Shown in pieces: positions 54,431 to 63,221 of a stretch of DNA of 64,000 bases. Origin of the DNA: Fundidesulfovibrio magnetotacticus (GTDB taxonomy: Bacteria > Desulfobacterota > Desulfovibrionia > Desulfovibrionales > Desulfovibrionaceae). The position numbers and the translations under genes are program-made. A model generated the notes under the pieces. It was not told the DNA's origin. It worked only from the letters and a program-made list of their open reading frames with translations, and ran no database searches. The stretch lies in contig NZ_BLTE01000013.1 of assembly GCF_013019105.1 (NCBI RefSeq), positions 1 to 64,000 on the forward strand, read 5' to 3'. Position 1 is the stretch's first letter. Each line of letters opens with the position of its first letter.

Positions 54431-55633
54431 CTACTTGAGGTACCACTGCTCCACCTTGCGCACCGCGCGCAGCACGTCCTGGGCCTCTTCCTCTCCGTAG
54501 CGTTCGTTGAGGTAGAGATTGAAGGAACTGTCGCGTACGGCGAAGGCGTTCACCGTGGTGAAATCGTCCGAGAGCAGAGGCTTGGCGAAGCTCCATTCGG
54601 CCACCAGGCAGCCGTAGTGCTCGCCCAGCCCGATGCCCTCGGCCTGCACGGCCAGGGCGAATTCGGTCTTGGTGCAGGCGATCTTCTCGGCGTCCACCAT
54701 GATGGGGAAGTAAAACGGCGAAAAGCCTTCGTGAAAGGGGTAGGGAGCGCAGACCTCGGAATCCTCCAGCAGCGCGGAGAGCCTGCGCACGAAGGCTACG
54801 CGGCGGGCCACGCTATCGTCGAGCCGTGCGAGCGAGGCCAGGCCGATGGCGCAGGACAACTCGTCGGTGTTGAAGTTGAGCGCGGGGAAGAGCGCGTGGC
54901 CGGGGTTGCGCAGGTCCACGTCGGTGCGCCAGGCGGGCTTGCCCCGGTCGGCGTGGGCCAGGGCGCGGCGATAGGTGTCCTCGTCCGGGGACCAGACCAG
55001 CCCCCCGCTGGCCCCGGCGGTGAGGGTCTTGCGGTACATGGTGGAGAAGGCCGCGATGTCGCCCGCCGTGCCCACCTTGAGGCCCTTCCAGCTGCCGCCG
55101 GGGCACTGGCTGCAATCTTCCAGCACCTTGACGCCGCGCGCGTGGGCCGCCTCCACCAGCCGGTCGATCTCCAGGGGCTCGCCCGCGCTGTGCACCGCCA
55201 GCACGGCCGAGGTGCGCGGCGTAACCCGGGCGAGGAACTGCTCCACCCCCATGTTGTAGGAGCCCGGGGCTGAGTCGGCCACAACGGGCACGAGCCCCTG
55301 CATGAGGATGCAGTTCAACGGGCCGCTGTCCGTGACCGGTGAGATGATCACCTCGCTGCCCCGGGGCAGTTCCAGCGCGGCCAGGGCCACGAACACGGCG
55401 GCCGTGCCCGTGGCCACGGCGTCGGTGTGTCCGCCGCCCATGTACGCGGAGAAGGCCTCGCAGAGCAGGCGCTCGTAGCGTCCCTGGTAGGGCGGGTCCT
55501 CGTCGCGGGAGGCGTAGTAGTCCACGGCCTCCATGAGCATGGCGCGTTCGGCCTCGCCGAAGGCGCGGCGCGGGGGCATGGGGGTCCGGCGGGTCTTCTC
55601 GCCGCCGTGGATGGCCAGGGGGTGCTTGTGCAT
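54431..55633 (-). CDS. DegT/DnrJ/EryC1-type sugar aminotransferase-like protein
   Basis: The 400-residue PLP fold-type I protein shows LAIHGGEKTRRTPMPPRR, then TDAVATGTAAVFVALAAL, the VLEDCSQ Asp site (Asp173), and Lys202 in STMYRKTLTAGASGG, where the family usually has S-x-x-K. These are consistent with a UDP-sugar 3- or 4-aminotransferase, or a related dehydrase. The start is ATG 55633. It lies 22 bases after the formyl/acetyltransferase gene. The amino-sugar product would be a substrate for that neighbour. Confidence 0.85.
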   Translation of the reverse strand: MHKHPLAIHGGEKTRRTPMPPRRAFGEAERAMLMEAVDYYASRDEDPPYQGRYERLLCEAFSAYMGGGHTDAVATGTAAVFVALAALELPRGSEVIISPVTDSGPLNCILMQGLVPVVADSAPGSYNMGVEQFLARVTPRTSAVLAVHSAGEPLEIDRLVEAAHARGVKVLEDCSQCPGGSWKGLKVGTAGDIAAFSTMYRKTLTAGASGGLVWSPDEDTYRRALAHADRGKPAWRTDVDLRNPGHALFPALNFNTDELSCAIGLASLARLDDSVARRVAFVRRLSALLEDSEVCAPYPFHEGFSPFYFPIMVDAEKIACTKTEFALAVQAEGIGLGEHYGCLVAEWSFAKPLLSDDFTTVNAFAVRDSSFNLYLNERYGEEEAQDVLRAVRKVEQWYLK

Positions 55634-55655
55634 GAGCTTGTCCTGTGTTCCGGGT

Positions 55656-56843
55656 CTAGGGGTAGACGGCTTCCATGTAGACCTCCACGTCCGGCTCGAA
55701 GCGGGCCATGCCGGAGTGGAAAGCCGGGCGTTGCACCACGGGCAGGCCGCACTTCTCGAACACCCGGATGGAGGCCTTGTTGGTCTTCTTGGCCATGGCG
55801 TAGAGCATGCGCACCGCGCGGGTGTCTCGCATGTGGGCGATGGACCTGGCGAGCATCTCGGCCCCGACGCCCTTGTAGCGGCAGTTGGGGGCCAGGTTGA
55901 TGCTGATCTCGTAGGCCTCGCCCTGGCAGCGGTTGAAGCGCACGTTGCCGATGGGCTTGCCGTTCTGCAAGCCGATGCACAGGGTGGCGTCGGGGTTGGC
56001 CAGCATTTGGGCGAACCAGCGGCAGTGCCCGGACCAGCCCACGTAGCCGTTCTGCTTGAACATCCTGCGGGTGACGGGGTCGTTGATCCAGAGCCAATTC
56101 AGGAGCAGGTCGTCCCCGGTGGCCTCGCGCACGGTCACGGGGCCCTGGGCCGGGCAGGCCCTTTCGCGCAGGAGGGCGGGGAAGAAGGGGGTGTGGCCCG
56201 CACCCTCGTAGGGATCGGCGCCCCGGGTCCGGGCGAAGGCGGCCGGGTCGCGGCGGTACTCCTCGCCCAGGCGCGCCACCTCCGCGGCGGGAGTGCTCCA
56301 GCGCTGCGGGAAGAGGTCCAGGAGCGTCTCGGAGCGACGGCGATCGTGGCAGGAGCCCAGTTCGTCCAGGGCGTCCTGGGGCGTGGCGTGGCAGCTTCCC
56401 CCCGCGATGGCCTCCCAGTGTTCGATGAACAGGTCCTCAAGCGCGTCCATGAGGATTTTCCAGGAGGTCTCCAGCGTTTCGTCCAGGGAGAGGTCCACGA
56501 GGCGGCGGGCGATGAGCGCTCCGGAGTCGACGCCCTCGTCGATGAAGTGCAGGCTCACGCCCTGGGGGGCGTCCTCGAAGCAACTCCAGACGTTGCCCAT
56601 CATGCCCCGCCCCCAGGGGAGGAAGGTGTTGTGGAGGTTCACGATGCGGCCTGGGTAGCCTCGAGTCACTTCCGGGCCGATGATGTGCGGGTAGCCGTGG
56701 CAGACCATCAGGTCCACGCCGTCGCGGCGCAGGGCCTCCAGGGACAGGGGTCCGGATGTCTCGGCGAGGCGGTCGACGCGGGGCTCCAGGAAGGCGCGGA
56801 TGCGGGCGGAGGGGGGCGCTCCGGTGAGCAGCAGGACGTTCAT
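55656..56843 (-). CDS. Formyltransferase-GNAT acetyltransferase fusion
   Basis: The 395-residue protein joins two acyl-transfer domains. Residues about 1-125 fit the formyltransferase core: NLHNTFLPWGRGM (Asn69, His71), and a loop HFIDEGVDSGALI with Asp106, the classic Asn/His/Asp triad. About 245-390 is a GNAT domain: VTVREATGDDLLLNWLW, then AYEISINLAPNCRYKGVGAE and NKASIRVFEKCGL. It likely N-acylates an amino-sugar nucleotide from the aminotransferase. The start overlaps the upstream DUF268 gene end by one base and its stop codon. The fusion order is notable. Confidence 0.78.
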   Translation of the reverse strand: MNVLLLTGAPPSARIRAFLEPRVDRLAETSGPLSLEALRRDGVDLMVCHGYPHIIGPEVTRGYPGRIVNLHNTFLPWGRGMMGNVWSCFEDAPQGVSLHFIDEGVDSGALIARRLVDLSLDETLETSWKILMDALEDLFIEHWEAIAGGSCHATPQDALDELGSCHDRRRSETLLDLFPQRWSTPAAEVARLGEEYRRDPAAFARTRGADPYEGAGHTPFFPALLRERACPAQGPVTVREATGDDLLLNWLWINDPVTRRMFKQNGYVGWSGHCRWFAQMLANPDATLCIGLQNGKPIGNVRFNRCQGEAYEISINLAPNCRYKGVGAEMLARSIAHMRDTRAVRMLYAMAKKTNKASIRVFEKCGLPVVQRPAFHSGMARFEPDVEVYMEAVYP

Positions 56844-58099
56844 CAGACGGTCTCCTCTGGGGGTGTGGCGGCGGGCGCGGCCGGGAGGTCGCAGGGCGAA
56901 CCGGGCCGGTCCTTGCGGAGCACGAAGAGCGGCTCGAAGCGAGCGTCGGGATCGCTGGCGATGCGTTTGATGTCGTAGCCGTAGGCCCCGGCCACGCGGA
57001 AGCCGCGCAGCAGCAGGGGGAGCCTGTGGCGGCCGTAGACGCGGCAGCCGTTGAAGTGGACGCTGTCGTTGCCCGCCACGGGCACGTTGAGGAAGAGCAG
57101 GCCGCCCGGGTTGAGCCGTTCGTGCACGAGGCGCATGGCTTCGAGGTCGGCGTCGGGGTCCACGGGGTCGCCGTAGGCCCCCAGGCCGTCGTGCTCGAAG
57201 GAGGAGATGGAGAGGGCGTGGTCGAAGGTTTCGCCCCCGGCCTTGAGCGCCTCCACGGTGATCGTGCGCAGCCTTGGCGAGCGCGAGACGATGGCCGCGT
57301 ACTCCACCGTGACGGGCCGCGCGCCGTGGTGCAGGCACATGGCCTCGTACCAGGGGCTGGTGGAGCCGAAGACGGCCACGCTCGCCCCCTGCACGGGGTG
57401 CTCGCGCAGGGCCAGGCGGATCAGCCGGTCCAGGGCCGCGTAGACGGTGGCGTCGCCCTGTTCGATCCTGGCCAGGCAGTCGTCCAGCTCCTCGTCGGTG
57501 TAGAAGAGCGCGTGGTTGACGGGCAGGCGCTGGTCCCGCACGTCCAGGCGCAGGGCGGCGCGGCCGTCCATGGTGAAGCGCCGGACCTCCTCGGGGGTGA
57601 GGCCGGTCACGAGGGGCGCGGGGGCCTCGGGGGGGCCGAAGTGCTCCCGGCAGAGCGCCAGGTAGCGCCAGCGGTAGACGTTCTCCCAGAAACGGTGGCC
57701 CTGGGCCTGGTCGAGGAAGGGGCGCGGGTTCTCGAAGAGGTCGCGGTGGGCGAACCAGTGCGCGCCGCGCAGGCTCACCACGGGCACGTGGCAGCGCGTC
57801 GGTCCGCGCCCGGCCAGGACGGCGGCCACGGCTTCCACCCCCGCCGCCGTGACGACCACCTCCACGGGCTCGGCCCGGAAGTCGAAGTCGTCCACGTTGA
57901 CCACGGGGAGCCCGTCCAGGCTCTCCCCGGTGGGCCGGAAGGTGTCCAGGAAGCAGACGGGGCGCAGGTCCGGGCGGGATTCGCGGAGCCGGGCCAGGTA
58001 GTGCCTGCCGTAGTCCCCCGCGCCGTAGAGGACGACACGTGCCCCGGGGGGCAGGTCCTGGGGCGAGGCGAGGTCTGTGAGGAGCGGGGCGTGGTCCAT
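56843..58099 (-). CDS. Rossmann-module / DUF268 (methyltransferase-like) protein, copy 1
   Basis: The 418 residues start with ATG 58099. Residues about 18-115 are the recurring module: VVLYGAGDYGRHYLARL, a VCFLDTFRPTGES strand and VEVVVTAAGVEAV. About 230-395 carry the DUF268 signature: VFGSTSPWYEAMCLHHGARP, ALSISSFEHDGLGAYGDP, PGGLLFLNVPVAGND and YGRHRLPLLLRGF. DUF268 proteins look like class I SAM-fold enzymes of unknown activity found in glycan loci. It is paralogous to the gene at 59246. A Pro/Ala tail ends the protein. Confidence 0.78.
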   Translation of the reverse strand: MDHAPLLTDLASPQDLPPGARVVLYGAGDYGRHYLARLRESRPDLRPVCFLDTFRPTGESLDGLPVVNVDDFDFRAEPVEVVVTAAGVEAVAAVLAGRGPTRCHVPVVSLRGAHWFAHRDLFENPRPFLDQAQGHRFWENVYRWRYLALCREHFGPPEAPAPLVTGLTPEEVRRFTMDGRAALRLDVRDQRLPVNHALFYTDEELDDCLARIEQGDATVYAALDRLIRLALREHPVQGASVAVFGSTSPWYEAMCLHHGARPVTVEYAAIVSRSPRLRTITVEALKAGGETFDHALSISSFEHDGLGAYGDPVDPDADLEAMRLVHERLNPGGLLFLNVPVAGNDSVHFNGCRVYGRHRLPLLLRGFRVAGAYGYDIKRIASDPDARFEPLFVLRKDRPGSPCDLPAAPAATPPEETV

Positions 58100-58107
58100 G
58101 GCCTGGC

Positions 58108-59214
58108 TCAGATGGATTCCATCAGTTTGAAGCAGTCGCGGATGACCACGTGCATGTTGTCGTAGTGGTATTTGCCCATGCGCCCGATGGTGTGCACGTC
58201 CTGGGGGAACATGGCGATGTAGCGCTGGGCCTTGGCGATGTCCGCCTTGACGGGGTAAGGGTAGAGCTTGTTGTCGAAGGTGGGGATCTCGATGCCCAGG
58301 AGCGTGTCCGGCGCTGTGTAGCCGGTCAGCAGCTTGTATTCCACCACGCGGGTGTAAGGTTCGTCGCCCGCGTAGTAGAGGAAATAGTAGGGTTCCGGGG
58401 TCACGCGTTCGCAGGGCAGGATCAGCTTCATGAAGTGGCGGCCGATGTAGCGCAGTTCGCCGTGGCAGTAATCGAAGACGATGTCGGGCGAGATGGTGCT
58501 GACGATGAGGTCCGCGGAGAGCCACTGGTCGCCCGCCAGCACGCGCTTGTTGTCCAGGTCGAAGCGGTGCACGGGCGTGTCGCGGATGACCGTGGCGTCC
58601 TGCACGCAGGCCTCGAAGAAGGGGTTGAAGCCTTCGAGGTTCACGGGGTAGCCGATCACCTTGGAGCCCTCGAAGCTGACCCGGTCGCCGTCCTTGAGGG
58701 CCACGCCCTTGGGGGAGAAGCCGAAGTCGTCGATTTCCTGGTTGTTGCGCAGGCCCCACATCTTTTTGGAGTAGGTGTTCACGAACTTGTCGTAGAGCGT
58801 GTGCCCCACGGAGTTCACCCAGTACTCCTCGAAGTTTTTCGACGCCGACACGTCGCCCCGGTTGGCCAGCTCGTTTTCGATGGCCTCTTTGTCGGGCATG
58901 GAGGCGATTTCGTCCTTGTGGATGGGGTAGGTGTAGAACCTGTCGTCCTGGCTCACATAGGTGAGGCTGTGGTGGCGCAGTTCGCGCATCTCCACGAAGC
59001 GCTCCACGTATTCCCAGGTGTACATCTCGTCCACGTCCACCAGGATGTGGCGCGGGCCTATGGTGTAGGGGTGGCCGTGATAGAAGAACGTCCGGCAGCC
59101 GCCGCCGATGGTGCTTCCGGCCTCCACCACGGTGACCTGGAACCCCTTGCTTTGCAGCATCTGCGTGACCACGCACCCGGCGAAGCCTCCGCCTACCACG
59201 ATCGCTTTCTTCAT
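58108..59214 (-). CDS. glf: UDP-galactopyranose mutase
   Basis: Glf converts UDP-galactopyranose to UDP-galactofuranose using reduced FAD. The 368 residues open KKAIVVGGGFAGCVVTQML with the GxGxxG FAD loop, then IGGGCRTFFYHGHPYTIGPRH, and keep TYSKKMWGL, an RHFMKLILP strand and MGKYHYDNMHVVIRDC near the end. The start is ATG 59214. It lies eight bases before copy 1 of the DUF268 pair in the same operon. The glycan made here may therefore contain galactofuranose. Confidence 0.88.
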   Translation of the reverse strand: MKKAIVVGGGFAGCVVTQMLQSKGFQVTVVEAGSTIGGGCRTFFYHGHPYTIGPRHILVDVDEMYTWEYVERFVEMRELRHHSLTYVSQDDRFYTYPIHKDEIASMPDKEAIENELANRGDVSASKNFEEYWVNSVGHTLYDKFVNTYSKKMWGLRNNQEIDDFGFSPKGVALKDGDRVSFEGSKVIGYPVNLEGFNPFFEACVQDATVIRDTPVHRFDLDNKRVLAGDQWLSADLIVSTISPDIVFDYCHGELRYIGRHFMKLILPCERVTPEPYYFLYYAGDEPYTRVVEYKLLTGYTAPDTLLGIEIPTFDNKLYPYPVKADIAKAQRYIAMFPQDVHTIGRMGKYHYDNMHVVIRDCFKLMESI

Positions 59215-59245
59215 GACGCCTATCCTTCTCGTCCGGCAGGGCCGG

Positions 59246-60427
59246 TTAAATGTTTCTCAAGACGAAGAGGGGGTTGAAAACTTCGCGTGGGGCATTGCGC
59301 AGGCGCGCGGGGTCGTGCCCCCAGCTGTCCAGCACCTCGAAGCCTTCCAGCAGCAGAGGGAGCCTGTGCCGGCCGTAGACGCGGTACTCGTTGAAGTGGA
59401 TCATGTCGTCCCAGGCCGTGGGCACGTTGAAGAAGACCAGGCCTCCCGGACGCAGCAGGGTCTTCATGGCCCGCATGGCCTTGAGGTCGCCGTCGGGGTC
59501 CAGGGGGTCGCCGTAGGCGCCCAGCCCGTCGTGTTCGAAGGAGGAAATGGAGACGGCGTGGTCGAAGAGCGCGCGTCCCTGGCTGGCCTCGGCCAGGGTC
59601 ATGGTGCGGATGCGCGGCGTCCGCGAGACCACGGCGTTGTAGTCCATGGTCACGGGGCGCGCGCCGTGGCGCAGACAGAAGCTCTCATACCAGGGGCTCA
59701 GGGAGCCCATCACCGCCACTTCGGCCCCGGCCACGGGGTGGCGTTCCAGGGCCTCGCGCATCCAGTCGTCGAGCTGGCCGTAGACGCTCGTGTCGCCCTC
59801 GTCGATACGGCGCAGGCAGTCGTCCACCTCGGCGTCGGTGTAGATCAGGGGATAGTTGGCCGGGTAGCGCTTGTCCCAGACCGGGCCGTGCACGATCTCG
59901 CACCGGCCGTGCATGGCGAAGGCCTCGCGCAACTCCCCGGGGATCTCCCGGGGCAGGGGGGGCAGGGGGGCGGGCGCCCCGAAGTGCTCGCGACACAGCG
60001 CCCGGTAGCGCCAGAGGTAGAGCGTGTGGAAGTAGCGGTGGAACTCCGTCTCGCCCGCGAGCGAGCGCGTGGCCTCGTGGACCTCCTTGTCGCGCCGCAC
60101 GGCCTCGTCCTCCAGGGAGCGCATGAGGATGAACCAGCGGGGGCAGCCCAGAGCCTCCAGCCGTTGGCCGATAGGCTCGTAGTTGGCCGAAGCCACGAGC
60201 ACGGCGTCGATGCCTTGCAGCAGCCCGGACGTGGCCTCGCCGGTGTTGACCAGGCGCAGTCCCTCGAACTCCCCGGACGGCTTGAAGCTGTCGAGGAAGC
60301 AGGAGATCTCCATGTCCGGGCGTTCGCGTCGCAGGTCCGCGAGCACCCGGACGCCGTAGGCGCCTGCGCCATGGATGGCCACGGTGCGGCCGGGGACCGC
60401 CGCGAGTGAGTGCAGGATGTGGGTCAT
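59246..60427 (-). CDS. Rossmann-module / DUF268 (methyltransferase-like) protein, copy 2
   Basis: The 393 residues start at ATG 60427, overlapping the upstream C-methyltransferase end by four bases. About 13-95 are the module: TVAIHGAGAYGVRVLADL, a SCFLDSFKPSGEF strand and IDAVLVASANYEPI. About 215-380 are DUF268: VMGSLSPWYESFCLRHGARP, VSISSFEHDGLGAYGDPLDP and YGRHRLPLLLEGF. It is a clear paralogue of the 56843 gene, flanking glf on the other side, so a duplication around glf is likely. Enzymatic role unknown. Confidence 0.8.
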   Translation of the reverse strand: MTHILHSLAAVPGRTVAIHGAGAYGVRVLADLRRERPDMEISCFLDSFKPSGEFEGLRLVNTGEATSGLLQGIDAVLVASANYEPIGQRLEALGCPRWFILMRSLEDEAVRRDKEVHEATRSLAGETEFHRYFHTLYLWRYRALCREHFGAPAPLPPLPREIPGELREAFAMHGRCEIVHGPVWDKRYPANYPLIYTDAEVDDCLRRIDEGDTSVYGQLDDWMREALERHPVAGAEVAVMGSLSPWYESFCLRHGARPVTMDYNAVVSRTPRIRTMTLAEASQGRALFDHAVSISSFEHDGLGAYGDPLDPDGDLKAMRAMKTLLRPGGLVFFNVPTAWDDMIHFNEYRVYGRHRLPLLLEGFEVLDSWGHDPARLRNAPREVFNPLFVLRNI

Positions 60428-61548
60428 GGGGTGTCCGGGGAAGGGGTTGCCGGGTTCAGGGGGCGCCAGGGCCGCACCAGGAAGAGGCCTTTTCCGGCCA
60501 GGCCGCGCTCCATGGCGTCGAGCGTCTGGCTGTTGTTGGAGCACAGGATCACCACGTCGTCCTCGCGGAAATCGCCGCAGCGCTCAAGCCCGAACACGGG
60601 CTCGCGCTCCCCGGCGAAGTTGTCGTCGTGGAACAGGCAGACGGCGCTGGGCATGCGGCGGCGCAGCTCCCTGTGGAGCAGCCGGAAGATCGTGTAGACT
60701 CCGAAATACACGATGCGCCCGCCGCGCCGGACCATGTCCTCCACCTGTCGCAGGGCCTGCTCACGGTTGCGTTCGAGCCGGGCGCACAGGCCCAGCGCCT
60801 CCGACGCGCCGCGCGCGCCGGGCCGGTGCGGAGCCCGCGTCTTGCGGAACACGGCGCGCAACGAGGCCTCCTGCTCCATGTCAACGGCCTCGAAGCCTTC
60901 CAAGGCCAGGGCCAGCGTGTGGGCGTCGTAGTAGCCCACGTGGTGCAGGACGAAGCCTTCGGTGGCGTCTCGCAAGATCCATTCCAGGTTTGGCACGTCC
61001 ACGTAGAGGAAGCCGTCGTCGGCCAGGACCTGCTTCACCCCGGCGAGGAAGGCCCGGGGGGCGGTGAAGTGTTCCAGGATGTGCTTGAGGACCACCACGT
61101 CGAAGCGCGAGGCGAAGCGCTCCGGGTCGAAGTGGTCTCGCACGGTGGGCACGCCCCTGTCGTCGGCCTGGCCGGGGTCCACGCCCAGGACGTTGCAGTC
61201 GGGCCGGGCCTCCTTGAGGAGGTAGAGCAGGTCCCCCTTGTTGGAGCCGATCTCCAGCAGGGAGGGCATGGGCCGCGCCGGGAGGTGGCGCAGGATCATG
61301 TCCCTGGCCTTCAGGTTCTCGGCGTCGCGGCGCGGGAAGTCGAAGATGTCGTGGCCGTAGTAGGTCTCGTAGCCCGCGCGCATGATGCGCCTGTATTCCG
61401 GGTCCAGTGCGCTGGTCTGGAAGAGGAAGCCGCAGTCCGCGCAGGCCTCCACCACGAGGTGGAGGCGCTCTTCGCGGTCGGCGAAGGTGGCGTGGGGGTT
61501 GCGGTAGGCGGGCCGGAGGCTGCCGTCGCAGAGGGGGCATGTGGTCAT
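60424..61548 (-). CDS. Sugar C-methyltransferase-like protein (zinc site, SAM domain, C-terminal Rossmann)
   Basis: The 374 residues show an N-terminal Cys pair set, CPLCDG (C4, C7) and ACADCG (C36, C39), of the Methyltransf_13 zinc module. The SAM domain follows with LLEIGSNKGDLLYLLKE, VLGVDPG and LKHILEHFTAP. The C-terminal part (about 275-355, GRIVYFGVYTIFRLLHREL, then VVILCSNNSQTLDA) resembles Methyltransf_14. This is the domain order of sugar C-methyltransferases such as TylC3/NovU. It overlaps its neighbours by four bases on each side. Its probable role is methyl-branched sugar formation. Confidence 0.78.
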   Translation of the reverse strand: MTTCPLCDGSLRPAYRNPHATFADREERLHLVVEACADCGFLFQTSALDPEYRRIMRAGYETYYGHDIFDFPRRDAENLKARDMILRHLPARPMPSLLEIGSNKGDLLYLLKEARPDCNVLGVDPGQADDRGVPTVRDHFDPERFASRFDVVVLKHILEHFTAPRAFLAGVKQVLADDGFLYVDVPNLEWILRDATEGFVLHHVGYYDAHTLALALEGFEAVDMEQEASLRAVFRKTRAPHRPGARGASEALGLCARLERNREQALRQVEDMVRRGGRIVYFGVYTIFRLLHRELRRRMPSAVCLFHDDNFAGEREPVFGLERCGDFREDDVVILCSNNSQTLDAMERGLAGKGLFLVRPWRPLNPATPSPDTP

Positions 61549-63221
61549 GGTGTGGCCTGTTTGCGTGCGAGGCGGTCGTAGAAGGCGATCATGTCCCTGA
61601 CGTGGACGTCCACGTCAAGATTCCGGCAGAAGGCTTCCAGGCGGGCACGGCAGGCCTCGGCGTCGAAGGCGTCCAGGATTTCGGGCAGACGCGGCCAGTC
61701 ACTGCTTTGCACGGTGAGCCCCAGGCCGTTGCTCTCCACGAGTGCCCGGCAGTGCTCGAACTCGGGGGACACGAGGGTGGGGAGTCCGGCCTGGGCGTAG
61801 GCGAAGACCTTCAGCTGCAGGTTGGTGCGCACGAACTCGCCGGGCACTCCCTCGAAGCGGAAGCCCAGCCAGCCGTAGTCGTAGGCCTGCAGTTCGCGCA
61901 GGAACCGGTCATAGGGGATGCCCGTTCGGTATTCGAAGAGTGGGTTCTCCCGGGCCAGGGCCATGAGGTCCTCCCAGCCGGAGCCGTCGGGGTCCATGCT
62001 GTTGTAGACGGTGAAGCCCAGGCCCGTGGCGGTGATATCCCGCACGAGGCGCATGAAGGCGTCCTGGTCGTACCATTCCTTGTGGAAGAAACCCTGGTGG
62101 AGGCTGTGTCCGAAGGCGATGCGCCGGATGCCGTCCCGGGCGGAGCGCTTCATGCCCGTGGAGCCGGGGAGCATGCCGCCTTCCGTGTAGGGGAGGAAGA
62201 AGAGCCGCTCCGGGGACGCCCCGAAGAGCGTGGTGAAGCGGTCCAGCACCTGGGTGGCGTCCTTGTGGATCACGGCGTCCACGTTACGGAAGAAGTCTCG
62301 GTAGCAGGCGCGGATGGTCTGCTGATCCAGTTCGGTGTTCTCGCTGAAGCGGCGGGCGTAGTCCGTGTCGTTGTAGAACGAGGAGAGGAAGTTGTCGGCG
62401 TAGGCGATGGTGGCGCAGCGTGCGCGGCGCGCCACGGCCGAAACGTACCAGACGTTGTTGAACTGCTTGGGGAACTCGAAGAGCGTGAAGAGGTCCGTGG
62501 TCTCCAGCAGTTCGAGCAGCACCAACTGGAGCATCTCGTCCGAGGAAGCCACGTAGAGGTGGTCCACGACGCCCTCCGACTCCATGGCCTCGGCGGACAT
62601 GGGCAGGGTGGCCGCGCGCGTGGTGGCGAGGGCCACGCGGTACCCGGCCTCGCGGATGCGCCGCAGGGGCCCGGGACGGTAGACGGAGCCGAAGTTCATC
62701 AGGTGCAGGCCCAGGACGGGGCCGTCGCCGGGCAGGGCCTCGGCCAGTTTGCGGGCCACCCGTCGGGCCTCGGCCCGCACGTCCTCCAGGCAGGCCCGCA
62801 GGGCCTCCTCGGAGACATGGGACCGGATGATCCCGGCCAGGCCCACCATGCGCTGGGCATCGACCCCTGCCAGGTTCTGGCGCATGGCCTGGTCGAAGGT
62901 GGCCGAGAGCAGCACGATGTGCTGCGGGGGGGCGGCGCGAACGGCCTCCACGTCGCGTTTCGGGTGGCCGTGGAAGAGGCGATCGGGCTCCTGGCGGGTG
63001 GTGAAGAATACGGCGCGGTGGCGGCCCAGGCTCTCCCCGTGCTCCACGGCCAGGCGTCGGGCGATGCCCCCGCAGCCGTAGAAGGCCAGCGTGGAGCCCC
63101 CGGGCAGACTGTCCAGCCAGGAGGCCACGGCCTGTGCGCGTTCGGGTTCGCGCTCGGGCGCACGGGCCAGCATCCGGCGCAGTTCCACGCGCAGACCGGG
63201 GTCAGCGAGGTCCAGGGGCAT
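61545..63221 (-). CDS. Glycosyltransferase-like protein with an N-terminal Rossmann module
   Basis: The 558 residues begin at ATG 63221 and overlap the downstream gene start by four bases. About 41-125 carry the module in a variant form: TLAFYGCGGIARRLAVEH, a HRAVFFTTRQEPD strand and HIVLLSATFDQAM. The later part, about 170-545, looks GT-B-like: LGLHLMNFGSVYRPGPLRRI, NNVWYVSAVARRARCATIAYA, and near the end LKVFAYAQAGLPTLVSPEFEHC, typical of donor-binding ends. It lacks membrane spans. It is partly similar in layout to the neighbouring partial gene and to the 50796 protein. Confidence 0.7.
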   Translation of the reverse strand: MPLDLADPGLRVELRRMLARAPEREPERAQAVASWLDSLPGGSTLAFYGCGGIARRLAVEHGESLGRHRAVFFTTRQEPDRLFHGHPKRDVEAVRAAPPQHIVLLSATFDQAMRQNLAGVDAQRMVGLAGIIRSHVSEEALRACLEDVRAEARRVARKLAEALPGDGPVLGLHLMNFGSVYRPGPLRRIREAGYRVALATTRAATLPMSAEAMESEGVVDHLYVASSDEMLQLVLLELLETTDLFTLFEFPKQFNNVWYVSAVARRARCATIAYADNFLSSFYNDTDYARRFSENTELDQQTIRACYRDFFRNVDAVIHKDATQVLDRFTTLFGASPERLFFLPYTEGGMLPGSTGMKRSARDGIRRIAFGHSLHQGFFHKEWYDQDAFMRLVRDITATGLGFTVYNSMDPDGSGWEDLMALARENPLFEYRTGIPYDRFLRELQAYDYGWLGFRFEGVPGEFVRTNLQLKVFAYAQAGLPTLVSPEFEHCRALVESNGLGLTVQSSDWPRLPEILDAFDAEACRARLEAFCRNLDVDVHVRDMIAFYDRLARKQATP

